A DNA stretch of 14,198 bases from a bacterium UBA4637 (GTDB lineage Bacteria > Bacteroidota > Bacteroidia > Bacteroidales > Bacteroidaceae), in NCBI GenBank assembly GCA_002405875.1, contig DHMR01000031.1, forward strand, positions 1-14,198, written 5' to 3'. The translations under genes and the position numbers were made by a program. The notes under the pieces were generated by a model that made no database searches, had not been told where the DNA came from, and was given only the letters and a program-made list of their open reading frames with translations. Within the stretch, counting starts at the first letter, position 1. Each line of letters opens with the position of its first letter. Of the stretch, positions 1-6,934 are shown in pieces.

Positions 1-48
1 AATGTAGTCGGGGCTTTTTTTGTTTTTTCTTTAGATTTAAGAATCGCT

Positions 49-525
49 ATGCTCAGAAAGTTTAAGCTAAAGATAATGTATATTGCTCAGAGAATACTTC
101 GAATCCCTAGAACCCGTGGGTTTGGAGTACAATCGCCTACGGCTTATTCTATTCTTCGTAGTGTTATTAATGAACAAGGCTTCTTGAAGAATAATAATTT
201 TGTTGATGCTAACTCTTGTTCATATCCTTTTGAGGCATCTAGACGCGAGCGCTTGATCTTCCGTATTCGATATCGTTTTCATGATTTGGTTCAATGCTCA
301 GCCATAAGTTTACAGTCCATAGAGAATTATGATTCCTTCTTCACTAATTTATCTGTCGGTTCAGTACTCGTGTTACTCGACATCCATGAAGGTGCAGGTG
401 CAAGGAAAGTTTGGCGTAGAATCTTGGAAGATAAACGTGCGGTATTGTCATATGATTTGCTCAATTGTGGTGTCGTTTTTTTTGATAAGACTAAAATAAA
501 GCAAAATTTTAAAGTTAATTATTGA
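49..525 (+). CDS. Core-deleted relative of a Bacteroidota SAM-methyltransferase-like family
   Basis: This encodes a 158-residue protein. Its N-terminal motif RTRGFGVQSP (residues 21-30) and its C-terminal stretch VLVLLDIH (106-113) followed by CGVVFFDKTKIKQNF (140-154) resemble the two ends of a Bacteroidota class I SAM-dependent methyltransferase-like family of about 240-260 residues. Only about 30 residues lie between RLIFRIRYRF (68-77) and VLVLLDIH, where full-length members carry the glycine-rich SAM-binding Rossmann core. I see no SAM motif I, so methyltransferase activity is unlikely. The frame has no stop back to base 1, so the true start could lie outside the window. ATG 49 and ATG 76 (residue 10) are the candidates inside, and neither has a clear ribosome binding site. 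It may be a decaying gene or a conserved non-enzymatic derivative. Function is unknown; the family link is my recollection of sequence patterns. Confidence 0.6.
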   Translation: MLRKFKLKIMYIAQRILRIPRTRGFGVQSPTAYSILRSVINEQGFLKNNNFVDANSCSYPFEASRRERLIFRIRYRFHDLVQCSAISLQSIENYDSFFTNLSVGSVLVLLDIHEGAGARKVWRRILEDKRAVLSYDLLNCGVVFFDKTKIKQNFKVNY

Positions 526-552
526 TTAGCATGTAATTTTGTTGCCTAAATA

Positions 553-583
553 TTTGGAATTTAAAATAAAAGTATTACTTTTG
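553..583 (+). promoter_or_regulatory. Bacteroidota-type promoter of the DUF2795 gene
   Basis: TTTG at 553-556 is followed after exactly 19 bases by TACTTTTG at 576-583, matching the Bacteroidota primary-sigma consensus TTTG-N19-TAnnTTTG. Transcription would start near 587-588, giving a leader of about 31 bases before ATG 619. Confidence 0.75.
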
Positions 584-618
584 CACGCAAAATAATAGAA
601 ACGTTAAATTATAGAGCT

Positions 619-840
619 ATGTATTGGACACTTGAATTAGCTTCAAAGCTAGAAGATGCACCATGGCCTGCAACAAAAGAAGAGTTGATAGACTATGCAA
701 CTCGCTCGGGTGCGCCTCTGGAGGTTCTGGAGAATTTGCAGGAGATTGAAGATGAAGGCGATGTTTATGAAAGCATCGAGGACATTTGGCCTGATTATCC
801 TTCTAAGGATGATTTCTTATGGAATGACGACGAATATTAA
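619..840 (+). CDS. DUF2795 domain-containing small acidic protein
   Basis: This is a 73-residue cytosolic protein with no signal peptide or membrane segment. I recognise it as the Bacteroidota DUF2795 form by its opening MYWTLELASKLEDAPWPATK and the central SGAPLEVLENLQEIEDEG. It is very acidic, with 22 Asp/Glu against 4 Lys/Arg, ending in a DDEY tail. Biochemical function is unknown. The gene looks monocistronic: it has its own consensus promoter at 553-583 and a terminator at 852-881, although read-through into the T9SS operon downstream is possible. An overlapping frame at 695-901 is only a shadow. Identity as DUF2795 is confident; a role is not proposed. Confidence 0.9.
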   Translation: MYWTLELASKLEDAPWPATKEELIDYATRSGAPLEVLENLQEIEDEGDVYESIEDIWPDYPSKDDFLWNDDEY

Positions 841-851
841 AGTCGATGATA

Positions 852-881
852 GGGCTGCTCTCTTCATGGGGCAGCCTTTTT
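852..881 (+). terminator. Rho-independent terminator after the DUF2795 gene
   Basis: GGCTGC (853-858) pairs with GCAGCC (871-876) around a 12-base loop, with a possible outer G-T pair. A run of five T follows at 877-881. It lies 12 bases past the DUF2795 stop and before the T9SS operon. Confidence 0.75.
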
Positions 882-925
882 CATACATAGTTTATAAATG
901 ACTGTTTTTCCAAAATTCCTTTCTT

Positions 926-1864
926 GTGACAACAAAGCGATTTTTTATCATGTTCTTTCTGCTCTTTGTGCCTTTTGCAATGAGGGCGCAATATGACGCT
1001 TCCTTCAGTCATTATTTTGACATGGAAGCTTCGTTCAATTCTGCGGCAGTAGGAAAGCAACCGAAACTGAATGTGACGGCTGCCTATGCCTTGGATATGG
1101 CAGGATTCGAACACAATCCTCGTACCTTATATCTTGGGGCCGACTTGCCGTTCAATATCATCAACAGCCGACATGGAGCAGGCGCGCAATTGATGAACGA
1201 CCAAATAGGTTTGTTTACTCATCAGCGTCTGTCTCTCCAATATGCTTATAAGTTTTCTCTATTGAAAGGTGTCTTTAGCTTAGGAGCTCAAGGTGGGTTC
1301 ATCAGCGAGAACTTTGATGGTAGCAAGGTCGATGCCGGGGAATCCGGTGATCCAGCTTTGCCTACATCCGATGTAAATGGCTCGGCACTAGATTTGGGAA
1401 TAGGCGTCTATTATCTAAGCCATGATTGGTATGTTGGCCTATCTGCTCAACATCTTAACGCACCTACGATAGAATTGGGTGAAAACAATGAACTTAAAAT
1501 CGATGCAGTTTATTATTTTACAGGTGGATACAATATTCGGCTTAGAAATCCGTTCTTTACAATAAAGCCATCAGTGCTTGTAAAGTGTGATGGCTCCACT
1601 TGGAGAGGTGACTTGACGGGGCGTCTCGTTTATCAATACAATCGCAGGATGTTGTACGGAGGAGTGAGCTATAGTCCCGACCACTCTTTTACGTTTTTGC
1701 TTGGAGGTAGCTTCCAGGGCTTGGCCATCGGATATAGTTACGAAGTGTATACTTCCAAGTTGAGTTCAGGAAATGGTAGTCATGAGCTTTTTGTGGGTTA
1801 CCAGACTGGCTTGAATTTTTCTAAAAAAGGAAAGAGCCGTCATCAGAGTGTTAGAATATTGTAA
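926..1864 (+). CDS. porP: T9SS outer-membrane protein, PorP/SprF family
   Basis: This encodes a 312-residue outer-membrane beta-barrel of the PorP/SprF family, known to associate with the type IX secretion machinery and, in gliding relatives, with adhesin export. A signal peptide (basic TTKR, hydrophobic 6-18, probable cleavage before Gln22) is followed by the family-typical start YDASFSHYFDMEASFNSAAVG and repeated amphipathic strands. The C-terminal basic segment ending SVRIL (308-312) is also typical. The start chosen is GTG 926, because it keeps the positive residues of the signal peptide. The alternative ATG 950 would give a leader with no N-terminal charge. I see no clear promoter in 882-925. 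It is the first gene of the cluster, 22 bases upstream of porK, as in porP-K-L-M-N operons of Porphyromonas. Family assignment is firm; the start is less so. Confidence 0.88.
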   Translation: MTTKRFFIMFFLLFVPFAMRAQYDASFSHYFDMEASFNSAAVGKQPKLNVTAAYALDMAGFEHNPRTLYLGADLPFNIINSRHGAGAQLMNDQIGLFTHQRLSLQYAYKFSLLKGVFSLGAQGGFISENFDGSKVDAGESGDPALPTSDVNGSALDLGIGVYYLSHDWYVGLSAQHLNAPTIELGENNELKIDAVYYFTGGYNIRLRNPFFTIKPSVLVKCDGSTWRGDLTGRLVYQYNRRMLYGGVSYSPDHSFTFLLGGSFQGLAIGYSYEVYTSKLSSGNGSHELFVGYQTGLNFSKKGKSRHQSVRIL

Positions 1865-1886
1865 AGAATACATTGTATATAAACCT

Positions 1887-3347
1887 ATGAATATGAAAAA
1901 AGGATTATTACTTCTGTGTGCATTTGCCTTGTCGCTCTCTTTGAGCGGATGCTTTGGTGCCAAACAAGCTTCTGTTGCAGGCAGAGGTGGAGAAGTAGTA
2001 GGTGTTGCGGGCAAAGGCTTTGTTGAACCAGCCCCTTATGGAATGGTCAAGATAAATCGTGGATTCTTGAAAATGGGCTTGGAAACGCAAGATTCGTTGT
2101 GGGGGATGAATATGCCTCGTAAGGATGTTTCCGTAGATGGCTTTTGGATGGATGAGACTGAGATTACCAACTCGGAATATAAGCAATTTGTCGCTTATGT
2201 CAGGGACTCTATCCTTCGTACCCGATTGGCAGACCCAGCCTTCGGAGGTGATGAAACTTATATGATAACCGAAGATAAAAATGGTGATCCTGTAACTCCT
2301 CATGTGAACTGGAAAAAGCCTTTGCCAAAGAAGCCTAATGAAGATGAGCAGAGGGCTTATGAGAGCCTCTACCAAACGAATCCAGTAACAGGTGAGAAAC
2401 TCATCGATTGGCGGCAACTCAATTATAAGTATGAAATCTATGATTATGCTGCTGCTGCGCTTCGTCGCAATAGGCTGAATCCCGAAGAGCGTAATCTCAA
2501 TACCGATTTCAAGGTAGACCCTAATCAAGTGGTAATGATTTCCAAGGATACTGCCTATATTGATGATGACGGGAAAGTCGTACAGCAAACGATAAACCGC
2601 CCATTGAGCGGTCCTTGGGACTTCTTGAATACCTATATCGTTAACATCTATCCAGACACGACATGCTGGGTAAATGATTTCAGAAATGCAGACAATGAAA
2701 CCTATCTGAGGAGTTATTTCAGCAATCCTGCTTACAACGACTATCCTGTGGTAGGTGTAACATGGGAGCAGGCCAATGCTTTCTGTGCTTGGCGCACAGA
2801 ATATTTGTTGAAAGGATTAGGCCCCGAGGCTAGGTTTGTGCAACGTTATCGTTTGCCAACTGAAGCCGAATGGGAGTTTGCTGCACGTGGTAAAAATCAG
2901 AATGAATTCCCTTGGGATAATAAGGATGTGAAAAATGGAGTAGGATGCTATTATGCCAATTTTAAGCCAGAACGAGGTAATTATACCAAGGATGGCAACT
3001 TGATTACAAGTAAAGTCGGTATTTATTCACCTAACTCAAATGGACTGTATGACATGGCTGGAAATGTTGCAGAATGGACAAGTACGGTCTATACGGAAGC
3101 TGGTGTAGATGCAATGAGTGACCTCAACCCGACTCTTCAATACAATGCAGCTAAAGAAGACCCATACCGGCTCAAAAGAAAAAGTGTGAGGGGCGGCTCA
3201 TGGAAAGACCCAGAATCAATGGTGCGCTCGGCTTGGAGAGCTTGGGAATATCAGAATCAACCTCGCTCATATATCGGATTTCGCTGTGTGCGTAGTTTGG
3301 CTACCACGTCTAGCGCAAAGCAGAAACCTTTTAAGAATAGGAGATAA
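1887..3347 (+). CDS. porK: T9SS ring lipoprotein PorK/GldK
   Basis: This encodes a 486-residue lipoprotein forming, with PorN, the periplasmic ring attached to the outer membrane in the type IX secretion system. The lipoprotein signal ends in LSGC with the lipidated Cys at 22. The rest is a formylglycine-generating-enzyme-like (SUMF1) fold: GFWMDETEITNSEYKQFV (85-102), YRLPTEAEWEFAARG (321-335), GLYDMAGNVAEWT (386-398), VRGGSW (434-439) and YIGFRCVRS (462-470). The two catalytic cysteines that true FGE enzymes carry just after the GGS motif are absent here (KDPESMV follows), as expected for a structural homologue. Residues about 115-280 form a long insertion that I take to be family-typical. 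The frame opens at 1848, inside porP, but ATG 1887 (or 1893) is preferred because it gives a proper lipoprotein signal. Confidence 0.93.
   Translation: MNMKKGLLLLCAFALSLSLSGCFGAKQASVAGRGGEVVGVAGKGFVEPAPYGMVKINRGFLKMGLETQDSLWGMNMPRKDVSVDGFWMDETEITNSEYKQFVAYVRDSILRTRLADPAFGGDETYMITEDKNGDPVTPHVNWKKPLPKKPNEDEQRAYESLYQTNPVTGEKLIDWRQLNYKYEIYDYAAAALRRNRLNPEERNLNTDFKVDPNQVVMISKDTAYIDDDGKVVQQTINRPLSGPWDFLNTYIVNIYPDTTCWVNDFRNADNETYLRSYFSNPAYNDYPVVGVTWEQANAFCAWRTEYLLKGLGPEARFVQRYRLPTEAEWEFAARGKNQNEFPWDNKDVKNGVGCYYANFKPERGNYTKDGNLITSKVGIYSPNSNGLYDMAGNVAEWTSTVYTEAGVDAMSDLNPTLQYNAAKEDPYRLKRKSVRGGSWKDPESMVRSAWRAWEYQNQPRSYIGFRCVRSLATTSSAKQKPFKNRR
3339..3344 (+). promoter_or_regulatory. Shine-Dalgarno-like site for porL
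   Basis: AGGAGA lies 8 bases before the porL ATG, inside the last codons of porK. Bacteroidota rarely depend on such sites, so its importance is uncertain. Confidence 0.35.
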
Positions 3348-3352
3348 GCAAG

Positions 3353-3982
3353 ATGGCTCAATATAGCAAAATTAATATCATTTATCGTTTGCAAAAGTGG
3401 ATGGACAGTGTCCCAGGACAAACGTTTCTCAACTATGCCTATAGTTGGGGCGCCAGTATCGTTATCGCTGGTACTCTCTTCAAGTTGACCCACTTGCCTG
3501 GTGCCAATTTGATGCTCTTTTTAGGCCTGGGTACAGAAATCTTAGTTTTCTTCCTTTCTGCTTTTGATCGCCCCTTTGATAAAACTGCGGATGGAAGAGA
3601 TTTGCCAACTCATGTCACGGAGGCTTACCTGGAAGGAGAAGAAGTTACAATGAGTGACGCTCCACTTGTGAAGCAAGCTGTAAAAGCACCTTCTGTTACA
3701 ACTCCAGAAATTCCGGCTGTAAATCCAGAAATGGGACAAGTGCAAGACAAGTTTGTGAAGGAGATGGAAAACTTGAACCGTACATTGGCAGGTATCAGTA
3801 AGGTATACGAATTGCAGCTGAAAAGCGCTAGCCAACAAATGGGCACTGTTGATCAGGTGAATGAACAGACCAGGATAATGGCTCAGCAGATAGAGCAATT
3901 GAATAAAATTTATACACGTATGATAGAGGCAATGACCGTGAACATGCGCACAGCTTCTCCAAACGTTAAAACCGAGATATAA
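3353..3982 (+). CDS. porL: T9SS inner-membrane motor subunit PorL/GldL
   Basis: This encodes a 209-residue inner-membrane protein that, with PorM, forms the proton-motive-force-driven motor of the type IX secretion system. Two transmembrane helices are visible at about 29-46 and 52-71 with a very short loop (THLPG). Lys44 in the first and Glu62 in the second are the charged intramembrane residues expected from work on Flavobacterium GldL, where such residues are linked to proton flow. After FDRPFDK comes a cytoplasmic tail predicted mostly helical or coiled-coil, about residues 125-200. The length is close to Flavobacterium GldL and shorter than Porphyromonas PorL. The start lies 5 bases after the porK stop, and the stop overlaps the porM start (TAATG), suggesting coupled translation of the two motor subunits. 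Confidence 0.93.
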   Translation: MAQYSKINIIYRLQKWMDSVPGQTFLNYAYSWGASIVIAGTLFKLTHLPGANLMLFLGLGTEILVFFLSAFDRPFDKTADGRDLPTHVTEAYLEGEEVTMSDAPLVKQAVKAPSVTTPEIPAVNPEMGQVQDKFVKEMENLNRTLAGISKVYELQLKSASQQMGTVDQVNEQTRIMAQQIEQLNKIYTRMIEAMTVNMRTASPNVKTEI

Positions 3983-5073
3983 TGGCTATCAAGAAAAGAC
4001 CAATTTCACCACGCCAAAAGATGATAAATTTGATGTATGTCGTCTTGATGGCAATGTTGGCACTCAATACTCCTTCTGATGAGGATTTGGGTGTCAAGGG
4101 GAAATCTGTGGTGGAAAAGTTGAAACGTAGTTTATCTGACGATGGCTCAACGAAGAATGCAAGCTCGAAAGATAAAGATGGAGGGTTGTTGAAATTGGAT
4201 GTGAATGAACTGGGTGCCTATGTCATTCCTGAGAAAACTACTCTTTATGCAGGTGAGCGTTTCAATTCTCAAGTTGTGATGGCAACAGTAGATAGCACTC
4301 AACGACCAGAAATCTATGTTGGGGGAAGTAAACTTCGCTCGGAAAATGGAAGGTACAGCTTTGTGGCAAGTGGTGTTGGCGAGCATCAGTTTGGTGGTTA
4401 TATTTTATTCAAAGATAAGAATGGAGAAATCATGCGCCGTAATTTCTCGCAGAAATATACAGTGCTCCCAGTTCCTAATTCAGCCACTGTGGCAGCAGAC
4501 ATGATGAATGTGCTTTATGCGGGTTATCCAAACCCGATAAGCATTAGTGTTCCTGGCGTTCCGGCCAATGCCGTTTCCGCAACCATGACAGGTGGTTCAT
4601 TCTTATCCAAAGGCAATGGACATTTTATAGCAACACCTTCCGCTGTAGGGAAGGATGTAACTATACAGGTGACTGCTCGTGACAAGGGCAAAGTGAGGAA
4701 TATACCACCATTTGTATTTCACGTAAGAAAACTGCCTGATCCTACAGCTTACATTGCAATGGGTACGGAGCGTTTCCGTGGAGGAGGCTTGCCTAAGGGC
4801 TCTTTGATGGGGGCGGCAGGTATACATGCAGCCATTGACGATGGATTGTTGGACATACCTTTTAAAGTGTTAGGTTTTGAAACAGTCTTCTTTGACAACA
4901 TGGGCAATGCCATCCCGTTGGCTTCTGCGGGTTCTAGTTTCTCAGAGCGACAGCGTGAGGAATTCAGGAAGTTGCCTCGTAATCGAAGGTTCTATATATC
5001 GCATATTAGGGCAGTAGGACCTGACGGCATCATTCGCAACTTGCCAACAGCTATGGAGGTGATTGTGAAATAG
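3982..5073 (+). CDS. porM: T9SS motor shaft protein PorM/GldM, lacking the D1 domain
   Basis: This encodes the inner-membrane-anchored periplasmic shaft of the type IX motor, which pairs with PorL and reaches the PorK-PorN ring. The N-terminal PRQKMINLMYVVLMAMLALN (10-29) is the conserved transmembrane helix, with Arg11 matching the conserved Arg of GldM. The beta-domain region starts at LDVNELGAYVIP (72-83) and matches domains D2, D3 and D4 of known structures (about 71-163, 164-250, 251-363). The protein is 363 residues, whereas GldM/PorM are usually about 510-520. The missing part is the helical D1 domain: only a polar linker, about residues 30-71 and rich in Ser, Asp and Lys, remains. The reading frame is clean and the gene overlaps porL by one base, so this looks like a real in-frame reduction rather than a frameshift. 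Identity is firm; the functional effect is inferred. Confidence 0.9.
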   Translation: MAIKKRPISPRQKMINLMYVVLMAMLALNTPSDEDLGVKGKSVVEKLKRSLSDDGSTKNASSKDKDGGLLKLDVNELGAYVIPEKTTLYAGERFNSQVVMATVDSTQRPEIYVGGSKLRSENGRYSFVASGVGEHQFGGYILFKDKNGEIMRRNFSQKYTVLPVPNSATVAADMMNVLYAGYPNPISISVPGVPANAVSATMTGGSFLSKGNGHFIATPSAVGKDVTIQVTARDKGKVRNIPPFVFHVRKLPDPTAYIAMGTERFRGGGLPKGSLMGAAGIHAAIDDGLLDIPFKVLGFETVFFDNMGNAIPLASAGSSFSERQREEFRKLPRNRRFYISHIRAVGPDGIIRNLPTAMEVIVK

Positions 5074-5117
5074 GGAGTAGGTAGAATATTAATAATATAA
5101 TCTCAAAGTTTTAGATA

Positions 5118-6173
5118 ATGAGACAGATATTTATTTTATGCATGTTTTTGGGACTGACATTAGGTGTTACGGCTCAGCCAGAGGCTCGTAGAAAGCAAAT
5201 GCAGCAACAAACTCAAAAATCTAATGCTGACAATGTGACCTTGCGTGCCCAACTCTTTTTCCCTACATCTCAACCGATGGATGAGGATGTAGTGTGGAGA
5301 AGGGACATTTATCGTGAACTCGATCTAAATGATGCCGCCAATGCTGGGTTGTATTATCCAGTAGAGCCGATTAATGGACAACTGAATCTTTTTACTCGTA
5401 TTTTTAGATTGATGATGACTGGAAAACTTGCTGTATATCAATATCGTATGGATGGAAACGAAAGTTTTGCGGCTGCTGACCGAGTGGCACCTAAGTCTTT
5501 CCTGGACAACTATCATATCTACTATGAGAAGCAAGATAACGGTAAGATCAAACTAGATAATAGTGATATTCCTTCCAGTGAGGTGAAAGCTTATTATATC
5601 AAGGAGACATCCTATTTCGACCAGCGTACAGCAACCTTCCATACGAAGGTCCTTGCGCTTTGTCCTATTATGACTCGCGACGATGACTTTGGTGATGGTG
5701 GAACAAAATATCCGCTTTTCTGGGTGCGTTATGATGATTTGGCTCCTTATCTCTCTAAGCATATAGTAAGGACAAGCAATCTGAACAATGCTGCCGTGAT
5801 GAGCGCCAATGACTATTTTGCCACAAATCAGTATCATGGCAAAATCTACAAGACTGATAATATGCAAGGTAAAACTTTGTCGCAGTATTGTGTTACTGAT
5901 TCTGCTATGGCTAAGGAACAAAAGCGCATAGAGTCGGAACTTGTAGACTTCGAAAAACAACTTTGGGGAAATCAGGCTCGTAAAGATTCTCTTGACAGCA
6001 TAGCGAAGGCTGGCGTTGCTGAGAAAAAAATAGTTGGAAGAAGAAATCGTCGTAGCTTGACTGCTGCTATCCGAACCGAGAAAACGACGCAAGTAAAGAA
6101 TCGTAGAGCACAAAGGGGTAGTTCTTCATCAGGCTCCTCGGCCAGAGTTACCGTGAGACGGGAACGCCATTAA
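5118..6173 (+). CDS. porN: T9SS ring protein PorN/GldN
   Basis: This encodes a 351-residue periplasmic protein that partners PorK in the ring complex and receives the PorM shaft. The signal peptide MRQIFILCMFLGLTLGVTA is probably cleaved before Gln20. The body has the family pattern DVVWRRDIYRELDL (57-70), AANAGLYYPVEP (73-84) and LFTRIFRLMMTGKLAVYQY (91-109). The C-terminal 45-50 residues are a basic, Ser-rich tail with few hydrophobic residues (RRNRRS, NRRAQRG, then SSSSGSS), probably disordered. It follows porM after a 44-base AT-rich gap with no obvious promoter or terminator, so it is probably co-transcribed with the preceding genes. Confidence 0.9.
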   Translation: MRQIFILCMFLGLTLGVTAQPEARRKQMQQQTQKSNADNVTLRAQLFFPTSQPMDEDVVWRRDIYRELDLNDAANAGLYYPVEPINGQLNLFTRIFRLMMTGKLAVYQYRMDGNESFAAADRVAPKSFLDNYHIYYEKQDNGKIKLDNSDIPSSEVKAYYIKETSYFDQRTATFHTKVLALCPIMTRDDDFGDGGTKYPLFWVRYDDLAPYLSKHIVRTSNLNNAAVMSANDYFATNQYHGKIYKTDNMQGKTLSQYCVTDSAMAKEQKRIESELVDFEKQLWGNQARKDSLDSIAKAGVAEKKIVGRRNRRSLTAAIRTEKTTQVKNRRAQRGSSSSGSSARVTVRRERH

Positions 6174-6214
6174 ACTATTGTTTAACTATTTATAAAATAA
6201 TATTGTAATTGTAT

Positions 6215-6850
6215 ATGAAAAAGATTATTTCATTTGTATTTATCGTAGCGGCAATGATGTTTGCTACAAGTGCCAATGCCCAGATTAAGTTTGGTTTGAA
6301 GGGCGGCTTGGACGTGACCAACATGTCGTTGAGTAGCGATGTCTTTGATGCTTCTAATAAGACGGGTTTCTTCATTGGTCCAATGGTGAAGGTGACTGTA
6401 CCTATCGTAGGCTTGAGCTTTGATGCTGCAGCTTTGTACGATCAGAGAGAGACTAAGGTAAAAGCTGTAGATGATAACGTAACATTCAATAATAGTGTTA
6501 AGCAGAAATCCATTGTCGTTCCAGTGAATGTGCGTTATGGATTTGGCTTGAGCAGTTTGGCTAATGTCTTTGTCTTTGCGGGTCCACAGTGGAATTATAA
6601 TGTAGGTGATAAGAACTTCTACTGGAAAGAAGATAATAATGGTTCCAATTTAGGAAAGTATTCTTTGAAAAAATCTGGTGTTTCTGCAAATGTGGGTGTG
6701 GGCGTTACTTTGTTGAGTCATTTGCAGATTTCTGCTAATTATAATTTCGCATTAAGCAAGTCGGCGGAAATTTATCATTCCGAGACTGGTCAATATTTGG
6801 GAAAGAGCAAGAATAACTCTTGGCAGATAGCTTTGGGTTACTGGTTCTAA
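6215..6850 (+). CDS. Outer-membrane beta-barrel protein (PF13568/PorT-like fold)
   Basis: This encodes a 211-residue porin-family protein. A clear signal peptide ends in SANA with cleavage before Gln23. The mature part starts IKFGLKGGLDVTNMS, the typical opening of Bacteroidota eight-strand-type barrels (outer membrane protein beta-barrel domain). Alternating strands continue to a C-terminal aromatic ending, LGYWF. ATG 6215 is chosen; a TTG two codons upstream (6209) is possible but unnecessary. It starts 41 bases after porN with no terminator between, and a terminator follows, so it may be the last gene of the T9SS transcript. PorT of the type IX system has the same general fold, but the fold is shared by many unrelated proteins and I cannot assign it as PorT. 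Confidence 0.8.
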   Translation: MKKIISFVFIVAAMMFATSANAQIKFGLKGGLDVTNMSLSSDVFDASNKTGFFIGPMVKVTVPIVGLSFDAAALYDQRETKVKAVDDNVTFNNSVKQKSIVVPVNVRYGFGLSSLANVFVFAGPQWNYNVGDKNFYWKEDNNGSNLGKYSLKKSGVSANVGVGVTLLSHLQISANYNFALSKSAEIYHSETGQYLGKSKNNSWQIALGYWF

Positions 6851-6877
6851 TTCTCCATCTAACATATTAAAATATAT

Positions 6878-6914
6878 AAAAGCAGGCATCCTTTGTTGGT
6901 TGTCTGCTTTTTTA
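6878..6914 (+). terminator. Rho-independent terminator ending the T9SS unit
   Basis: An 11-base stem (6878-6888 with 6901-6911, one G-T pair) with a 12-base loop is followed by a T run through 6913. It lies 27 bases past the barrel gene and overlaps the priA promoter region. Confidence 0.8.
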
Positions 6915-6926
6915 TTGTTACCTTTG
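6896..6926 (+). promoter_or_regulatory. Probable priA promoter with very short leader
   Basis: TACCTTTG at 6919-6926 is a perfect Bacteroidota -7 element. TTGG at 6896-6899 lies 19 bases upstream as an imperfect -33 element. The predicted start of transcription (about 6930-6931) would be only 4-5 bases before ATG 6935. The -33 half lies within the preceding terminator hairpin. Confidence 0.55.
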
Positions 6927-6934
6927 CAACTAAG

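Noticed and set aside
1908..2588. 226-residue minus-strand frame opposite porK
   Set aside because: It is a shadow of porK; the Ile/His-rich composition has no recognisable features.
6177..6205. Promoter-like pair ATTG and TAATATTG before the barrel gene
   Set aside because: Both halves deviate from consensus, the spacing is 17, and the predicted start would fall right at the ATG; AT-rich chance matches are likely.
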